This document shows positions 49,012 through 60,302 of a stretch of 64,000 nucleotides of DNA, piece after piece. Source of the stretch: Azoarcus indigens (lineage in GTDB: Bacteria; Pseudomonadota; Gammaproteobacteria; Burkholderiales; Rhodocyclaceae); assembly GCF_004361735.1 (NCBI RefSeq), contig NZ_SNVV01000006.1, positions 129,370-193,369 on the forward strand, in the 5' to 3' direction. The notes under the pieces are model-generated. The model had not been told where the DNA came from. It ran no database searches and saw nothing but the letters and a program-made list of their open reading frames with translations. Within the stretch, counting starts at the first letter, position 1. Every line of letters starts with the position of its first letter. Made by a program: the position numbers and the translations under genes.

Positions 49012-50487
49012 TCAAGCCGGCCGCCGCGCCTCTCCCGCCGCCTCCAGCAGCGCAGCCACATCCATGTGCCGCTCCACCGTATCCGCCAGCCTGTCCAGGT
49101 CCGCCTCCCGTCGCGCCGCCAGATCGACCCGCGCCAGCGCCTGCGCCCCGGCCCAGCCCAGCAGCGCGGCCAGCGCATCCGGATGGTCGAACAAGCCGTG
49201 CAGATAGCTGCCCAGCACCTGACCGTCCTCCGACAGCGCGCCATCGCTGCGGCCGCCTAGCTCCACCGCCGGCCGCGCCAGCGCCGGGCCGCGGCTCACG
49301 CCCATGTGGATCTCGTAGCCGCTCACCGCCGGCGCGCCCGGCAGGGCCAGCGTGCCGGCGACGTTGGCCAGCTGCTTCTCCCGCTCCAGCACCGTCTCCA
49401 TGTCCAGCAGGCCGAGGCCGGCCACCCGCGCCGGTCGGCCTTCCAGGCCCAGCGGATCGTCCAGCGCCGTGCCCAGCATCTGGAAGCCGCCGCAGATGCC
49501 GATCAGCTTGCCGCCGTAGCGCAGATGCCGGCGTATCGCCGCCTCCCAGCCCTGGGCACGCAGCCAGGCGAGGTCGGACTGCACGCTCTTGGAACCCGGC
49601 AGCACGATGAGGTCGGCCGGCGGAATCGGCTGGCCCGGCCCCACCCACTGGAAATCCACCTGGGGATGCAGGCGCAGCGCGTCCAGATCGGTGTGGTTGG
49701 ATACCCGCGGATACACCGGCGCCACCACCCGCAGCGCCGCCTGCTCCGGCGCCACGCCGCCGCCGGCCACCGCATCCTCGGCGTCGAGGAAGAGGCCATG
49801 CAGATAGGGCAGCACGCCCAGCACCGGCCGCCCCGTCCTCGCTTCCAGCCAGTCCAGGCCGGACTGCAGCAGGCCAATGTCGCCGCGGAAGCGATTGACG
49901 ACGAAGCCCTTCACCCGCGCCTGCTCCGACGGCGACAGCAGCTCCAGCGTGCCGACCAGGTGGGCGAAGACGCCGCCGCGGTCGATGTCCGCCACCAGGA
50001 TCACCGGCACGTCCGCCGCCTCGGCGAAGCCCATGTTGGCGATGTCGCGGTCGCGCAGATTGATCTCCGCCGGGCTGCCGGCGCCCTCGACCAGCACGCA
50101 GTCGTAGGCCGCCTCCAGCCGCCGCCAGGAGGCCAGCACCGCCGCCATCGCGGTCGGCTTGTAGCGGTGATAATCGCGCGCCGAGAGATCGGCCACCGCC
50201 TTGCCGTGAATGATGACCTGGGCGCCGATGTCCGACGAAGGCTTGAGCAGCACCGGGTTGAAGTCGGTGTGCGCCGGCACGCCGGCGGCCAGCGCCTGCA
50301 GCGCCTGGGCGCGGCCGATCTCGCCGCCATCCACCGTCACCGCCGAATTCAGCGCCATGTTCTGCGGCTTGAACGGCGCCACCCGCAGCCCGCGCCGGCG
50401 CAGCGCCCGCGCCAGCCCGGCCACCAGCGTGCTCTTGCCGGCGTCGGAAGTCGTGCCCTGCACCATCAGGGCCGCAGCCTTGGACAT
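49012..50487 (-). CDS. cobQ: Cobyric acid synthase
   Basis: A 491-residue amidotransferase that amidates adenosylcobyrinic a,c-diamide at four side chains. The N-terminal dethiobiotin-synthetase-like ATPase domain ([40 protein letters not shown]) is followed by a glutamine amidotransferase domain with nucleophile C332 ([11 protein letters not shown]) and [14 protein letters not shown] 50485-50487. It is divergent from cbiB with a 203-bp gap in which no cobalamin riboswitch element was found. Confidence 0.96.
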   Translation of the reverse strand: MSKAAALMVQGTTSDAGKSTLVAGLARALRRRGLRVAPFKPQNMALNSAVTVDGGEIGRAQALQALAAGVPAHTDFNPVLLKPSSDIGAQVIIHGKAVADLSARDYHRYKPTAMAAVLASWRRLEAAYDCVLVEGAGSPAEINLRDRDIANMGFAEAADVPVILVADIDRGGVFAHLVGTLELLSPSEQARVKGFVVNRFRGDIGLLQSGLDWLEARTGRPVLGVLPYLHGLFLDAEDAVAGGGVAPEQAALRVVAPVYPRVSNHTDLDALRLHPQVDFQWVGPGQPIPPADLIVLPGSKSVQSDLAWLRAQGWEAAIRRHLRYGGKLIGICGGFQMLGTALDDPLGLEGRPARVAGLGLLDMETVLEREKQLANVAGTLALPGAPAVSGYEIHMGVSRGPALARPAVELGGRSDGALSEDGQVLGSYLHGLFDHPDALAALLGWAGAQALARVDLAARREADLDRLADTVERHMDVAALLEAAGEARRPA

Positions 50488-50690
50488 CGCGTAGAATCTC
50501 CTGCCTCGTCGAGGGGCGGGATTATCGCGCGTACGGGCCGCGCAGCGGCGCTCCGCGCGTGGATGCGAGGTGGATTCAGCCCAGCGGTGCCCCCTGGCGC
50601 ACCACCCAGCCCCGCGTTCCCAGCCAGCCCTCCAGTCCCGCCATCGCCGCTCGCCCCACTACAACAGCCCCCGCCGCAAACCCGCCGCCG

Positions 50691-51635
50691 ATGTCCGCCT
50701 TCGCCCTCCTCGTCATCAAGCTCGCCGCCAGCCTGCTGGCAGACCGCCTGTTTGGCGAGCCGCGGCGCTGGCATCCGCTGGTGGGCTTCGGCAACTGGGC
50801 GAAGACCATCGAAGGCCAGCTGCGGCGGCCGGGCGACAGCCACCGCCGCGAGCTCGCGCTCGGCCTGCTCGCCTGGCTGGCCGCGGTCGCACCCTGGGTA
50901 GGGCTTGCGCTGCTGCTGCGCAGCCTGCATCCGCAGGCGCACTGGGCGGTGGACATCCTGCTGCTCTACCTCGCCCTCGGCGGCCGCAGCCTGGCCGAAC
51001 ATGCGGAAGCCATTGCCGCACCGCTGGCGGCCGGCAACCTGCCGCAGGCGCGCGAGCGGGTGAGCTGGATCGTCAGCCGCGACACCCGCGCACTGGACGA
51101 AGCCGGCGTCGCCCGCGCCGCCACCGAATCGGTGCTGGAGAACGGCAACGACGCGGTATTCGGCGCGCTGTTCTGGTTCCTCATCGGCGGCGGCCCGGCG
51201 GCGCTGCTGTTCCGCCTCGCCAACACGCTGGACGCGATGTGGGGCTACCGCAACGCCCGCTACCTCGCCTTCGGCCGCATCGCCGCCCGCGTCGACGATC
51301 TGCTCAACGCCCTGCCCGCCCGCCTTACCGCGCTCACCTATGCCCTGCTCGGCCGCACCCGCGCCGCGCTCGCCTGCTGGCGCAGCCAGGCGCCGGCCTG
51401 GGACAGCCCCAACGCCGGCCCAGTGATGGCCGCCGGCGCCGGTGCGCTGGGCGTCGCCCTGGGCGGTGCCGCGATCTATCACGGCCAGCTGGAACAACGC
51501 CCGCCGCTGGGTGGCGGCCAGGCGCCGGATGCGGGCTCGATACGCGCGGCCGTCGCCCTGGTCCGCCGCGGCATCCTGCTGTGGCTGAGCCTTGCCGGCC
51601 TGCTCGCGGTCATCCTGGAGCGGGCCGGTGCTTGA
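50691..51635 (+). CDS. cbiB: Adenosylcobinamide-phosphate synthase
   Basis: A 314-residue membrane enzyme joining cobyric acid to (R)-1-amino-2-propanol phosphate. Typical blocks are [57 protein letters not shown] and [17 protein letters not shown] 50691 matches the conserved N-terminus. Its stop overlaps the GTG start of the aminotransferase-like gene by eight bases, so the two are translationally coupled. Confidence 0.95.
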   Translation: MSAFALLVIKLAASLLADRLFGEPRRWHPLVGFGNWAKTIEGQLRRPGDSHRRELALGLLAWLAAVAPWVGLALLLRSLHPQAHWAVDILLLYLALGGRSLAEHAEAIAAPLAAGNLPQARERVSWIVSRDTRALDEAGVARAATESVLENGNDAVFGALFWFLIGGGPAALLFRLANTLDAMWGYRNARYLAFGRIAARVDDLLNALPARLTALTYALLGRTRAALACWRSQAPAWDSPNAGPVMAAGAGALGVALGGAAIYHGQLEQRPPLGGGQAPDAGSIRAAVALVRRGILLWLSLAGLLAVILERAGA

Positions 51636-52632
51636 ACACGGCGGCCGCCTGCGCGCCGCGGCGCAGACGCACGGCATCCCCGTCGAACGCTGGCTGGACC
51701 TCTCCACCGGCATCAGCCCCTACGCCTACCCGGTGCCGCCGGTGCCGACCGCCGTCTGGCAGCGCCTGCCGGAAGAGGAGGACGGCCTGGAAGCCGCCGC
51801 CCGCCACTATTACGGTGCCGAAGCGCTGCCGGTCGCCGGCTCCCAGGCCGCCATCCAGGCCCTGCCCGACCTGCTGCCCGCCCGCCGGGTCACGTTGGCC
51901 CTGCCCAGCTACGCGGAACACGCCGCCGCCTGGGAAGCACGCATTGAGCACCGCTGCCCGGCGGGCGACGCCAAGGCCATAGAGCAGGTGCTGGACGACA
52001 CCGACCTGCTGCTGCTGGTCAGCCCCAACAACCCCACCGGCCACCGCCACCCGCGCGAGCGCCTGCTGGAATGGCAGCACCGTCTCGCCCAACGCGGCGG
52101 TTGGATGGTGGTGGACGAGGCCTTCATCGACTGCACAGAGGAAGACAGCCTGGCCCCAGCGGTGGGGCGCGGCGACAACCTGGTGGTGCTGCGCTCGCTG
52201 GGCAAGTTCTTCGGTCTTGCCGGCGCCCGCGTCGGCTTCGTGCTCGCCCCCGCCACGCTGCGCGCAGCGCTGGTCGGAAAGCTGGGGCCGTGGGCCGTCA
52301 GCGGCCCGGCCCGCCATGCCGCGCGGGCCGCATTGAGCGACCGCGGCTGGCAGCAGACCAACTCCCGGCGCCTCGCCAACGCCGCCTCCGCCCTGGACAA
52401 AGTCCTGCGCGCCGCCGGCCTGCCGGGGGGAAACGGCTGCCCGCTGTTCCGCTGGGTGCCGCATCCGCGCGCCGCCGAACTCCAGCACGCCCTCGCCCGC
52501 CGCGGCATCCTGGTGCGCCACTTCGAACAGCCCGCCGGCCTGCGTTTCGGCTTGCCGGGCGATGCCACCGCCCTCGCCCGCCTGGCCGGGGCACTGTATG
52601 AACTCCGTCCCCTGATCGAGAGCCCCAAGTGA
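51628..52632 (+). CDS. cobD: L-threonine-O-3-phosphate decarboxylase (CobD/CobC type)
   Basis: A 334-residue PLP enzyme of the class I/II aminotransferase fold that makes (R)-1-amino-2-propanol phosphate for the cobalamin nucleotide loop. It shows [36 protein letters not shown] and the PLP lysine K193 in [16 protein letters not shown]. The start is GTG 51628, within the end of cbiB and preceded by GAGCGGG. The stop overlaps the GTG of the following binding-protein gene (GTGA), so cbiB-cobD-btuF form one coupled operon. Confidence 0.92.
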   Translation: MLEHGGRLRAAAQTHGIPVERWLDLSTGISPYAYPVPPVPTAVWQRLPEEEDGLEAAARHYYGAEALPVAGSQAAIQALPDLLPARRVTLALPSYAEHAAAWEARIEHRCPAGDAKAIEQVLDDTDLLLLVSPNNPTGHRHPRERLLEWQHRLAQRGGWMVVDEAFIDCTEEDSLAPAVGRGDNLVVLRSLGKFFGLAGARVGFVLAPATLRAALVGKLGPWAVSGPARHAARAALSDRGWQQTNSRRLANAASALDKVLRAAGLPGGNGCPLFRWVPHPRAAELQHALARRGILVRHFEQPAGLRFGLPGDATALARLAGALYELRPLIESPK

Positions 52633-53528
52633 GCCTTTGCTTCCGCCCCCGCGCCGCCCTCGCCATCCTGGCGCTGAGCGCCGGCCTCGCAGCGTCCGCC
52701 GCCCATGCCGAGATCGTCGTCACCGACGACGCCGGCCGCCAGCTGCGCCTCGCCGCGCCGGCCAAGCGCATCGTCAGCCTCGCCCCCCACGTCACCGAGC
52801 TGCTGTTTGCCGCGGGTGCGGGCGACAAGGTGGTGGGCGCGGTGAACTACAGCGACTACCCGGAAGCGGCAACCCGGCTACCGCAGGTGGGCGGCTACAA
52901 CAACGTGGATCTGGAAGCGGTGGCGGCCTTGAAACCTGACCTGGTCGTCGCCTGGAAGACCGGTAACCGCGGCGGCAACCTCGACCGACTCAGCGCGCTG
53001 GGCATTCCGGTGTACGTGAATGAACCCCGCAGCCTGGAGGACGTGGCGAGCAGCCTGGAGACCCTGGGCCGCCTCGCCGGCACCCAGCTCAGCGCCTTCC
53101 ATGCGGCGGCCGCCTTCCGTGAACGCCAGGCCATGCTGCAGAAGCGCTATGGACAGCGGCCGCCGGTGCGCACCTTCTACCAGATCTGGAACCAGCCGCT
53201 GATGACGGTGAATGGCGAGCACCTGATTTCCAAGGTGATCGCGCTATGCGGCGGCGAGAACGTGTTCGCCGGGCTGCCGCAGCTGGCGCCCACCGTAGGC
53301 ACCGAGGCGGTGCTGGCGGCCAACCCGGAGGCCATCGTCGCCAGCGGCATGGGCGAGGCGCGGCCGGAATGGCTGGATCAGTGGAAGAACTGGGACAGGC
53401 TGACGGCCAGCCAGCGGGGCAATCTGTTCTTCATCCCGCCGGAGCTGATACAGCGGCACACGCCACGGATACTGGATGGCGCTTCGCGGCTGTGCGCCCA
53501 GCTGGAAGAGGCGCGCGCGCGCCGCTAG
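52629..53528 (+). CDS. btuF: Cobalamin ABC transporter substrate-binding protein (BtuF-like)
   Basis: A 299-residue exported class III binding protein. The signal peptide (ALAILALSAGLAASAAHAEI) is followed by RIVSLAPHVTELLFAAGAGD, LPQVGGYNNVDLEAVAALKP and an interlobe helix. This fold is shared by siderophore and vitamin B12 binders; the operon with cbiB and cobD favours a cobamide or cobinamide ligand. The GTG start overlaps the cobD stop. No BtuC/BtuD genes follow, so the partner permease must be encoded elsewhere. Confidence 0.85.
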   Translation: MSLCFRPRAALAILALSAGLAASAAHAEIVVTDDAGRQLRLAAPAKRIVSLAPHVTELLFAAGAGDKVVGAVNYSDYPEAATRLPQVGGYNNVDLEAVAALKPDLVVAWKTGNRGGNLDRLSALGIPVYVNEPRSLEDVASSLETLGRLAGTQLSAFHAAAAFRERQAMLQKRYGQRPPVRTFYQIWNQPLMTVNGEHLISKVIALCGGENVFAGLPQLAPTVGTEAVLAANPEAIVASGMGEARPEWLDQWKNWDRLTASQRGNLFFIPPELIQRHTPRILDGASRLCAQLEEARARR

Positions 53529-53547
53529 GCCGGAGAAAGCACGGCGC

Positions 53548-54696
53548 TCAGGCTTCGCCGTCTTCCTGCGCGGCGCGGCCCTTGCGCTCGCCGCGCAACA
53601 TGCGGCGCATGTCCTGCCACCAGGCGCGGTCGAACACCCACGCCAGGCTGGGCAGCAGCGGCGCGAAATAGTGGCTGGCGGCCGAGGGCATGTCCTCGGC
53701 GGCAACCTCCGCGCCCACGCCCAATGCACGCAGGCGCTCGGCCAGCGTGGGGTGGAGGAAATCGCCGTCGCGCTCGCTGTCGACCAGCGCCATCGCCGTC
53801 ATCCTGGCTGCCACCGGGCGCAGGAAGCCAGCCGCCACGCCCAACCCCATCTCACGGTAGGGGCGGATCGAAGGCGGGTTCTGCGCGGCGCCGTGAGCCA
53901 TCACCATCGGCCAGTAATCCTGGCTGAGGAAGCGCTCCTTCAGCGTCACTTCCACCAGTGTCTGGCCCAGCACCGCCGGGCCGACCATCTCAGCCGCCAT
54001 GGCGTCCGCCTCGAACTCTTCCAGGCGGGACAGCCGCACCATGTCGCGGTAGTAGCGGCGGAAGGTCACGTCCAGCGACGGCGCCGCCACCGGGCAGACC
54101 AAGCAGGCCCGCTCCAGCACGCGCAGCCACCAGGCGCGGAAGTGCGCCAGCCAGGCGCCGGCACCCTGCCGCTGCAATGCCAGGTGGGAGAACTCGTGGG
54201 CCAGCACCGCGGCAAGCTGGTGGCGCGACAGGCTGTGGGCCAGCGGCAGGCCGACCAGCAGATGGGTGCGGATGGGGCCGAAGCCACCCCAGCTCGCGCG
54301 CTGTACCACCGCGGCGTTCATCTCGCCGGTGATCCATACGCCGTGAATGTCGCCCGCGCCCAGCCGGCCGCCGATGCGGTCTATGAGGCGGTAGAAGGAA
54401 TCGGCCGCGGCGCGTGGCAGCAGGATGCCGGATGGCGGCGGCAAGGGTACCCACAGCAGGTGCAGCGCAATCACGAAGAAGGCGCCGGACAGCAGCGCCA
54501 GCAATCCCCAGGCGAAAGCGAGGAAGCCCAGCCCCTCGCCCAGCGCCTCCCAGGCCAACCACAGGCCGGCCAATTGCATCGATAACGCGCAGGCTGCGAA
54601 GAAGAGCACCGCCGCCAACCCGGTGGCGGCGACCGCGCCCAGGCGCAGGGCGAGCCGCGAACGGATCGGGGATAAACGGGAAAGGACGGCGGGCAT
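53548..54696 (-). CDS. M48-family membrane metallopeptidase
   Basis: A 382-residue protein with two N-terminal membrane segments (about 18-48 and 56-82) followed by an M48 domain. The zinc motif is HEFSH (167-171) and the third-ligand segment is [16 protein letters not shown]-terminal part contains [13 protein letters not shown], as in HtpX/YcaL-type peptidases. ATG 54694-54696 is chosen at the conserved start; the frame is open upstream without similarity. It is convergent with btuF. A role in membrane-protein quality control is the family expectation. Confidence 0.88.
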   Translation of the reverse strand: MPAVLSRLSPIRSRLALRLGAVAATGLAAVLFFAACALSMQLAGLWLAWEALGEGLGFLAFAWGLLALLSGAFFVIALHLLWVPLPPPSGILLPRAAADSFYRLIDRIGGRLGAGDIHGVWITGEMNAAVVQRASWGGFGPIRTHLLVGLPLAHSLSRHQLAAVLAHEFSHLALQRQGAGAWLAHFRAWWLRVLERACLVCPVAAPSLDVTFRRYYRDMVRLSRLEEFEADAMAAEMVGPAVLGQTLVEVTLKERFLSQDYWPMVMAHGAAQNPPSIRPYREMGLGVAAGFLRPVAARMTAMALVDSERDGDFLHPTLAERLRALGVGAEVAAEDMPSAASHYFAPLLPSLAWVFDRAWWQDMRRMLRGERKGRAAQEDGEA

Positions 54697-55006
54697 CGCT
54701 CGTCTCCAAGCATTTTCGGGACCGGAGCGGACTATAGCGTCCGCAGCGCAGCACAGATATTGTCCAAAAGCAATAGAGGCGTATTTTGTTACCCGCCTGT
54801 TACCTGTCGGTGATGCGTCCACCGCACTGCATCAGCAGCACCCCAACTCGCCAGCGGGCAGCGAAACCGCTATCATTCGCCGCCTCCGCGGTCCTGGCCA
54901 ATCGATCGCGGCTTCTTCTCAAACGACCCTTCCGGTCCCCTTTCCCGCCCGCCTCGATTGGTGTCTCTCGGCTTCGAGCGACAGGCCGTCGCTGGAGCAC
55001 TGCTGC
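54697..55006. other. 310-bp divergent region between M48 peptidase and rhlE; no gene seen
   Basis: I see no coding signal in this stretch. A weak candidate promoter for rhlE (TTGTCC, 16 bp, TATTTT) lies near 54760-54790. It would give an rhlE 5' leader of about 200 nt, which is common for DEAD-box helicase genes under cold or autoregulatory control. The promoter match is poor, so it is noted only as a possibility. Confidence 0.3.
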
Positions 55007-56653
<1,647 letters not shown>

Positions 56654-56671
56654 GCCCGGCGGCGGGCGCCC

Positions 56672-57415
56672 TCAGCCGGGACGCTCGCCGACCACGATCT
56701 GGTACAGGCCGCCGAACAGGCTGCGCCTGCGCCAGACGAAGCCCGCGCCCAGCGGCGACAGCGCGGTGATGTCCGCCCGCAGCAGCGACGGCGCATACGG
56801 CTCCAGCCAGCGGAACACCGCCGCCATCGCTGGCCGCAGCGGGTTCCAGCTCGCGGGCTGGTGATAATCGACGAAGACGATGCGGCCACCCGGCCGCAGC
56901 GCGCCCAGCAGGTTGTGCACGATGCGCGCCCGCTCCGGCGCCGGCACTTCATGCAGCAGGAAAAAGCAGCACACGCCATCGAAAGGGGGCTCCCCCGCCA
57001 GCGTGGCCTCCGCCGCGAGATCGCCGACGCGGACCTCCAGCCGGCATTTCCCGGCGGCCTTGCGCCACAGGTTTTCCACCTGCACCGGCGCCACATCCAC
57101 CACCTCCAGGCGACCTCCATCGCCCAATCGGCGCGCCAGCCGCATCGAGAAATCGCCATACACGCAGGCAGCCTGCAGCACCCGCTGGCCGGGTTCGAAT
57201 TCGGCTACGGCGGCCTGCATCAGCCGGTTCGCATTACCCCACAGGATGGCGTTGACCACCGGCATGCGATCCAGCAGCCGCAGGTTGCGGGGATTGAGAT
57301 AGGCCCAGGTGTAGGTGCGGGCCAGATAGTCGGGGAGAGCGTCGGCGGGGGGCCTTGCACGGGTCTGCTCGGCCGCGGTGCCGCGTAATACGGGGTCTTC
57401 GGGTACCGGTTTCAT
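56672..57415 (-). CDS. rquA: Rhodoquinone biosynthesis protein RquA (methyltransferase-like)
   Basis: A 247-residue protein related to class I methyltransferases. It carries features I associate with RquA: the N-terminal block YLARTYTWAYLNPRNLRLLD, VVNAILWGNANRL, and a replaced SAM motif I reading VLQAACVYGDFS (80-90 region) instead of the glycine-rich ExGxGxG. RquA converts ubiquinone to rhodoquinone, an electron carrier for fumarate reduction under low oxygen. ATG 57413-57415. A terminator separates it from leuA upstream. An ordinary ubiquinone-type methyltransferase is the main alternative. Confidence 0.78.
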   Translation of the reverse strand: MKPVPEDPVLRGTAAEQTRARPPADALPDYLARTYTWAYLNPRNLRLLDRMPVVNAILWGNANRLMQAAVAEFEPGQRVLQAACVYGDFSMRLARRLGDGGRLEVVDVAPVQVENLWRKAAGKCRLEVRVGDLAAEATLAGEPPFDGVCCFFLLHEVPAPERARIVHNLLGALRPGGRIVFVDYHQPASWNPLRPAMAAVFRWLEPYAPSLLRADITALSPLGAGFVWRRRSLFGGLYQIVVGERPG

Positions 57416-57446
57416 GGGTAGAGCATAACCCCTGGCGCCCGGATGG

Positions 57447-57483
57447 AAAAAAGCCGGAGGCGACGATGCCGCCTCCGGCTTTT
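57447..57483 (-). terminator. Rho-independent terminator of leuA
   Basis: A 14-bp stem, AAAAGCCGGAGGCG (57449-57462) with CGCCTCCGGCTTTT (57470-57483), has a 7-nt loop and is followed on the minus strand by a run of six T. It lies 90 bp after the leuA stop and upstream of rquA. Confidence 0.92.
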
Positions 57484-57573
57484 CTCTTGCGCCCCGCTTT
57501 CCTGCCGCCGACACGCCCGGGATGCGGGCGATTGCTAGCGGCCGGAACGCTACCGGCTATCCGCGAACCAGCC

Positions 57574-59274
57574 TCAGCTGCCGACCTTGGCCACCGCCGG
57601 CGCCGCGACCACGCCGCGGGCGGCAAGGCGGTCGATGCCGGAAAGGATGGCGAGGATGGACGCGGTGACGATGTTGGCGTGGATGCCGACGCCGAAGGTG
57701 GCGCCGCTGCCGTCGCTGCCGGCCAGTTCCACGAAGGCCACCGCGCGCGCATCGGAGCCCTGGCCGATGGCGCGCTCTTCATAGCCGAGCAGCACCGCGC
57801 CAGCGTCGAGTGCGTTCAAGGCCGCGTCTATCGGGCCGTTGCCGACGCCACGCAACACCCGGCGCACGCCGCCCTCTTCCACCGTCAGGCTCACGCCCTG
57901 CTGGCCGCCGTGCTCGGCGAGGTGATGCTCGACATAGGCGAGCGGCGACTTCAAGGACAGGTACTCGGCCTCGAAGGCGTTCCAGATGTCGGCGGCGCTG
58001 ACTTCGGTGCCCGTTTCGTCGGTGATGCGCTGGATGGCGGAAGAGAATTCCACCTGGAGCCGGCGCGGCATCACCATGCCGTATTCGGTTTCGAGCAGGT
58101 AGGCGATGCCGCCCTTGCCGGACTGGCTGTTCACCCGAATGATGGATTCATAGCTGCGACCGAGGTCGGCCGGATCCACCGGGAGGTAGGGCACTTCCCA
58201 GATCGTGTCCGGCTGCTGCACGGCGAAGCCCTTCTTGATCGCATCCTGGTGCGAACCGGAGAAGGCGGTGAAGACGAGGTCGCCGACATAGGGATGGCGC
58301 GGGTGGATGGGCAACTGGGTGCAGTGCTCCACCGTGCGCGCCACTTCGTTGATGCGGGAAAAGTCCAGGCCGGGATGCACGCCCTGGCTGTAGAGGTTGA
58401 GTGCGAGGGTGACGAGGTCCACGTTGCCGGTGCGCTCGCCATTGCCGAAGAGGCAGCCTTCGACGCGGTCGGCGCCGGCCATCACCGCGAGTTCGGCGGC
58501 AGCCACTGCGGTGCCGCGGTCGTTATGCGGATGCACGGAAAGCAGCACGCTGTCGCGGCGGGCGAGGTGGCGGTGCATCCACTCGATCTGGTCGGCATAG
58601 ACGTTGGGCGTGCTCATCTCCACCGTCGCCGGCAGGTTGATGATGCATTTCTTCTGCGGCGTCGGCTGCCACACCTCGATCACCGCGTTGGCAACCTCGA
58701 CGGCGAACTCCAGCTCGGTGCCGGAGAACACTTCCGGGCTGTACTGGAAGGTGAAATCGGTTTCCGGCTGGCGCGCCGCCATCTCGAGGAAGAACCTGGC
58801 GCTTTCCACCGCCAGTGCCTTGGTGCCGGCCTTGTCCTGCTCGAACACGATGCGACGGAAGTTGGGCGCGGTGGCGCTATAGACGTGCACGATGGCGCGC
58901 CTGGCGCCGCGGAGGGACTCGAAGGTGCGCTCGATGAGGTGCGGGCGCGCCTGGGTGAGCACCTCGATGGTGACGTCGTCGGGAATATGACCGCCTTCGA
59001 TGAGCTCGCGGACGAAGTCGAAGTCGGTCTGGGAGGCCGCCGGGAAGGCCACCTCGATTTCCTTGAGGCCGATCTCCACCAGCATCTTGAACATGCGCAT
59101 CTTGCGCTCGCTGTTCATCGGCTCGAACAAGGCCTGGTTGCCGTCGCGCAGGTCGGTGCTCATCCACACCGGCGGGCGGGTGATGCTGCGATCCGGCCAG
59201 CTCCGGTCGGCGAGCGGCTTGCCGCCGGGGAAGGGGTTGAACGGACGGTACTTGGTTTCGGGCTGCTTCAACAT
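57574..59274 (-). CDS. leuA: 2-isopropylmalate synthase, long (type 2) form
   Basis: A 566-residue enzyme catalysing the first committed step of leucine synthesis (2-oxoisovalerate + acetyl-CoA). The catalytic barrel begins [15 protein letters not shown] and contains [20 protein letters not shown] (metal-binding His pair) and [17 protein letters not shown]. The C-terminal regulatory domain ([19 protein letters not shown] onward) senses leucine. AAAGGA precedes ATG 59272-59274. A 48-codon ORF overlaps its start, and a predicted promoter lies about 345 nt upstream. Confidence 0.95.
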   Translation of the reverse strand: MLKQPETKYRPFNPFPGGKPLADRSWPDRSITRPPVWMSTDLRDGNQALFEPMNSERKMRMFKMLVEIGLKEIEVAFPAASQTDFDFVRELIEGGHIPDDVTIEVLTQARPHLIERTFESLRGARRAIVHVYSATAPNFRRIVFEQDKAGTKALAVESARFFLEMAARQPETDFTFQYSPEVFSGTELEFAVEVANAVIEVWQPTPQKKCIINLPATVEMSTPNVYADQIEWMHRHLARRDSVLLSVHPHNDRGTAVAAAELAVMAGADRVEGCLFGNGERTGNVDLVTLALNLYSQGVHPGLDFSRINEVARTVEHCTQLPIHPRHPYVGDLVFTAFSGSHQDAIKKGFAVQQPDTIWEVPYLPVDPADLGRSYESIIRVNSQSGKGGIAYLLETEYGMVMPRRLQVEFSSAIQRITDETGTEVSAADIWNAFEAEYLSLKSPLAYVEHHLAEHGGQQGVSLTVEEGGVRRVLRGVGNGPIDAALNALDAGAVLLGYEERAIGQGSDARAVAFVELAGSDGSGATFGVGIHANIVTASILAILSGIDRLAARGVVAAPAVAKVGS

Positions 59275-59414
59275 GGTCGATTCCTTTGCATTCGAGGTCG
59301 GACTGCGTTCAGTGCATGCGCGGCGGCCTGCGCGGCGGGTTGGCTGCCGGACGGCCGTTGGCTCGTGGTCCGGCAACCGGGTCGCAGTCGTAGCAGGGAA
59401 TCGAGGTTGAACAT
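59268..59414 (-). CDS. 48-codon leader ORF overlapping the leuA start
   Basis: The ORF begins [13 protein letters not shown] (four Leu in the first ten residues), has GGAGCAAGCC directly before its ATG (59412-59414), and ends RNRPC with TGA at 59268-59270, overlapping the leuA ATG (59272-59274). It could couple translation into leuA or act as a leucine-sensing leader peptide. An inverted repeat, TGCCGGAC/GTCCGGCA, lies within it (about 59345-59380). No homologue is recognised, so its coding status is uncertain. Confidence 0.5.
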   Translation of the reverse strand: MFNLDSLLRLRPGCRTTSQRPSGSQPAAQAAAHALNAVRPRMQRNRPC

Positions 59415-59518
59415 GGCTTGCTCCGGGAGGAAAACTTGCGCCACATCACGCACCGGGCCCGAATGGACTCGGCCGCCCGACGGGGCGGCACAGGAAAACG
59501 ACAGGAGGGGGGTATTTT

Positions 59519-59617
59519 TTAGCTGCGCGGGCCGCGCAGCAGCAGGCCCAGCGCGGGGAGCGCCGGCAGCAGCAGGAGAGCGAAGGAGATGGCCGGAACG
59601 GCCTTGCTCGCGTTCAT
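59519..59617 (-). CDS. Leu-rich 32-residue leader peptide upstream of leuA
   Basis: The ORF reads MNASKAVPAISF, then ALLLLPALPALGLLLRGPRS: nine leucines in 32 residues, with runs of four and three (CTC CTG CTG CTG; CTG CTG CTG). Its ATG lies at or within two bases of the expected start of transcription from the upstream promoter, so it may be translated from a leaderless end. This fits leucine-dependent attenuation of leuA. A tiny hydrophobic membrane peptide is the alternative. I found no textbook U-run terminator after it. Confidence 0.55.
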   Translation of the reverse strand: MNASKAVPAISFALLLLPALPALGLLLRGPRS

Positions 59618-59625
59618 GGGGCACA

Positions 59626-59655
59626 ACCCTAGCCGATGGCCGGCGGCGGCGTCAA
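59626..59655 (-). promoter_or_regulatory. Candidate promoter of the leuA leader transcript
   Basis: The minus strand reads TTGACG (59650-59655), an 18-bp spacer and TAGGGT (59626-59631). The -35 matches 5 of 6 bases; the -10 is GC-shifted (3 of 6), as often seen in high-GC genomes. The predicted start is about 59618, next to the Leu-rich peptide ATG. The 59275-59722 gap otherwise holds the two leader ORFs and no other gene. Confidence 0.55.
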
Positions 59656-59722
59656 GCGCGCCACCGCCGGCCGGTGCGTATCCCGGCACGGACAGGCTGC
59701 GGACCGTGAAGTCCGCCACGCC

Positions 59723-60091
59723 TCATACCGGCCGTTCCGCTTCCGGCAGCGGCGGGCCCACTTCCAGGTAGTTCTGCACGCAACGGATGCCGCCGGTATC
59801 GGCCGCGAGGCTGCCGGCCAGCTCGACCATGGAGCGGGAGCTGACCCGCCCCGACAGCATGGCCACGCCGCCGGTGACCTTGGCATTGATCTTCTCCCGC
59901 AGCAGCACCTTGTTGAACTGCAGTTTGCTGCTGAGCTTCACGGTGAGGCCGTTGTCGCGGAAGAAGTTGATGTCCTCGTTGCGCACCTCGCAGCTGCCGG
60001 CACGCTTGGGCGCGGCGGCGGTTGCGATGTCAACCAGCAGCAGCGGCAGCGTGGCAGCCAGGACGATGGCATGAGTTCTCGTTATACGCAT
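59723..60091 (-). CDS. Exported BON-domain protein
   Basis: A 122-residue protein. The signal peptide (AIVLAATLPLLLVDIATAAA) is followed by a single BON domain (LLREKINAKVTGGVAMLSGR, then MVELAGSLAADTGGIRCVQN), a fold linked to phospholipid or surface binding in the periplasm. Two cysteines (GSCEVRN; IRCVQN) could form a disulfide. It is divergent from the MBL-fold gene and has no obvious functional partner here. Confidence 0.85.
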   Translation of the reverse strand: MRITRTHAIVLAATLPLLLVDIATAAAPKRAGSCEVRNEDINFFRDNGLTVKLSSKLQFNKVLLREKINAKVTGGVAMLSGRVSSRSMVELAGSLAADTGGIRCVQNYLEVGPPLPEAERPV

Positions 60092-60302
60092 GGCGGGCTC
60101 CGGGGGAGGCAGGTCGTTCGACCCGGGGCGAAAGAGTCTAGCAGCGCCTGCAGGACTGAAATCGCGTCCGGCTGCGGCATTTGTAACGAAAGCTGCGGTA
60201 TCTCCGTTGTAATAAATCCATTCGTCGGATAGGGTCTAACGCTTTCCATTCGGCGTATGTCGCAGGCTGCGCCGGCCTTCCCACCACGGAGACCATGCAA
60301 GG

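Noticed and set aside
50488-50690. Possible cobalamin riboswitch between cobQ and cbiB
   Set aside because: No B12-box-like conserved sequence or long structured leader was recognisable on either strand.
59496-59540. 8-bp hairpin GCTGCGCG/CGCGCAGC at the end of the Leu-rich leader as a leuA attenuator
   Set aside because: On the transcribed strand it is followed by an A run, not a T run, so it is not a standard intrinsic terminator.
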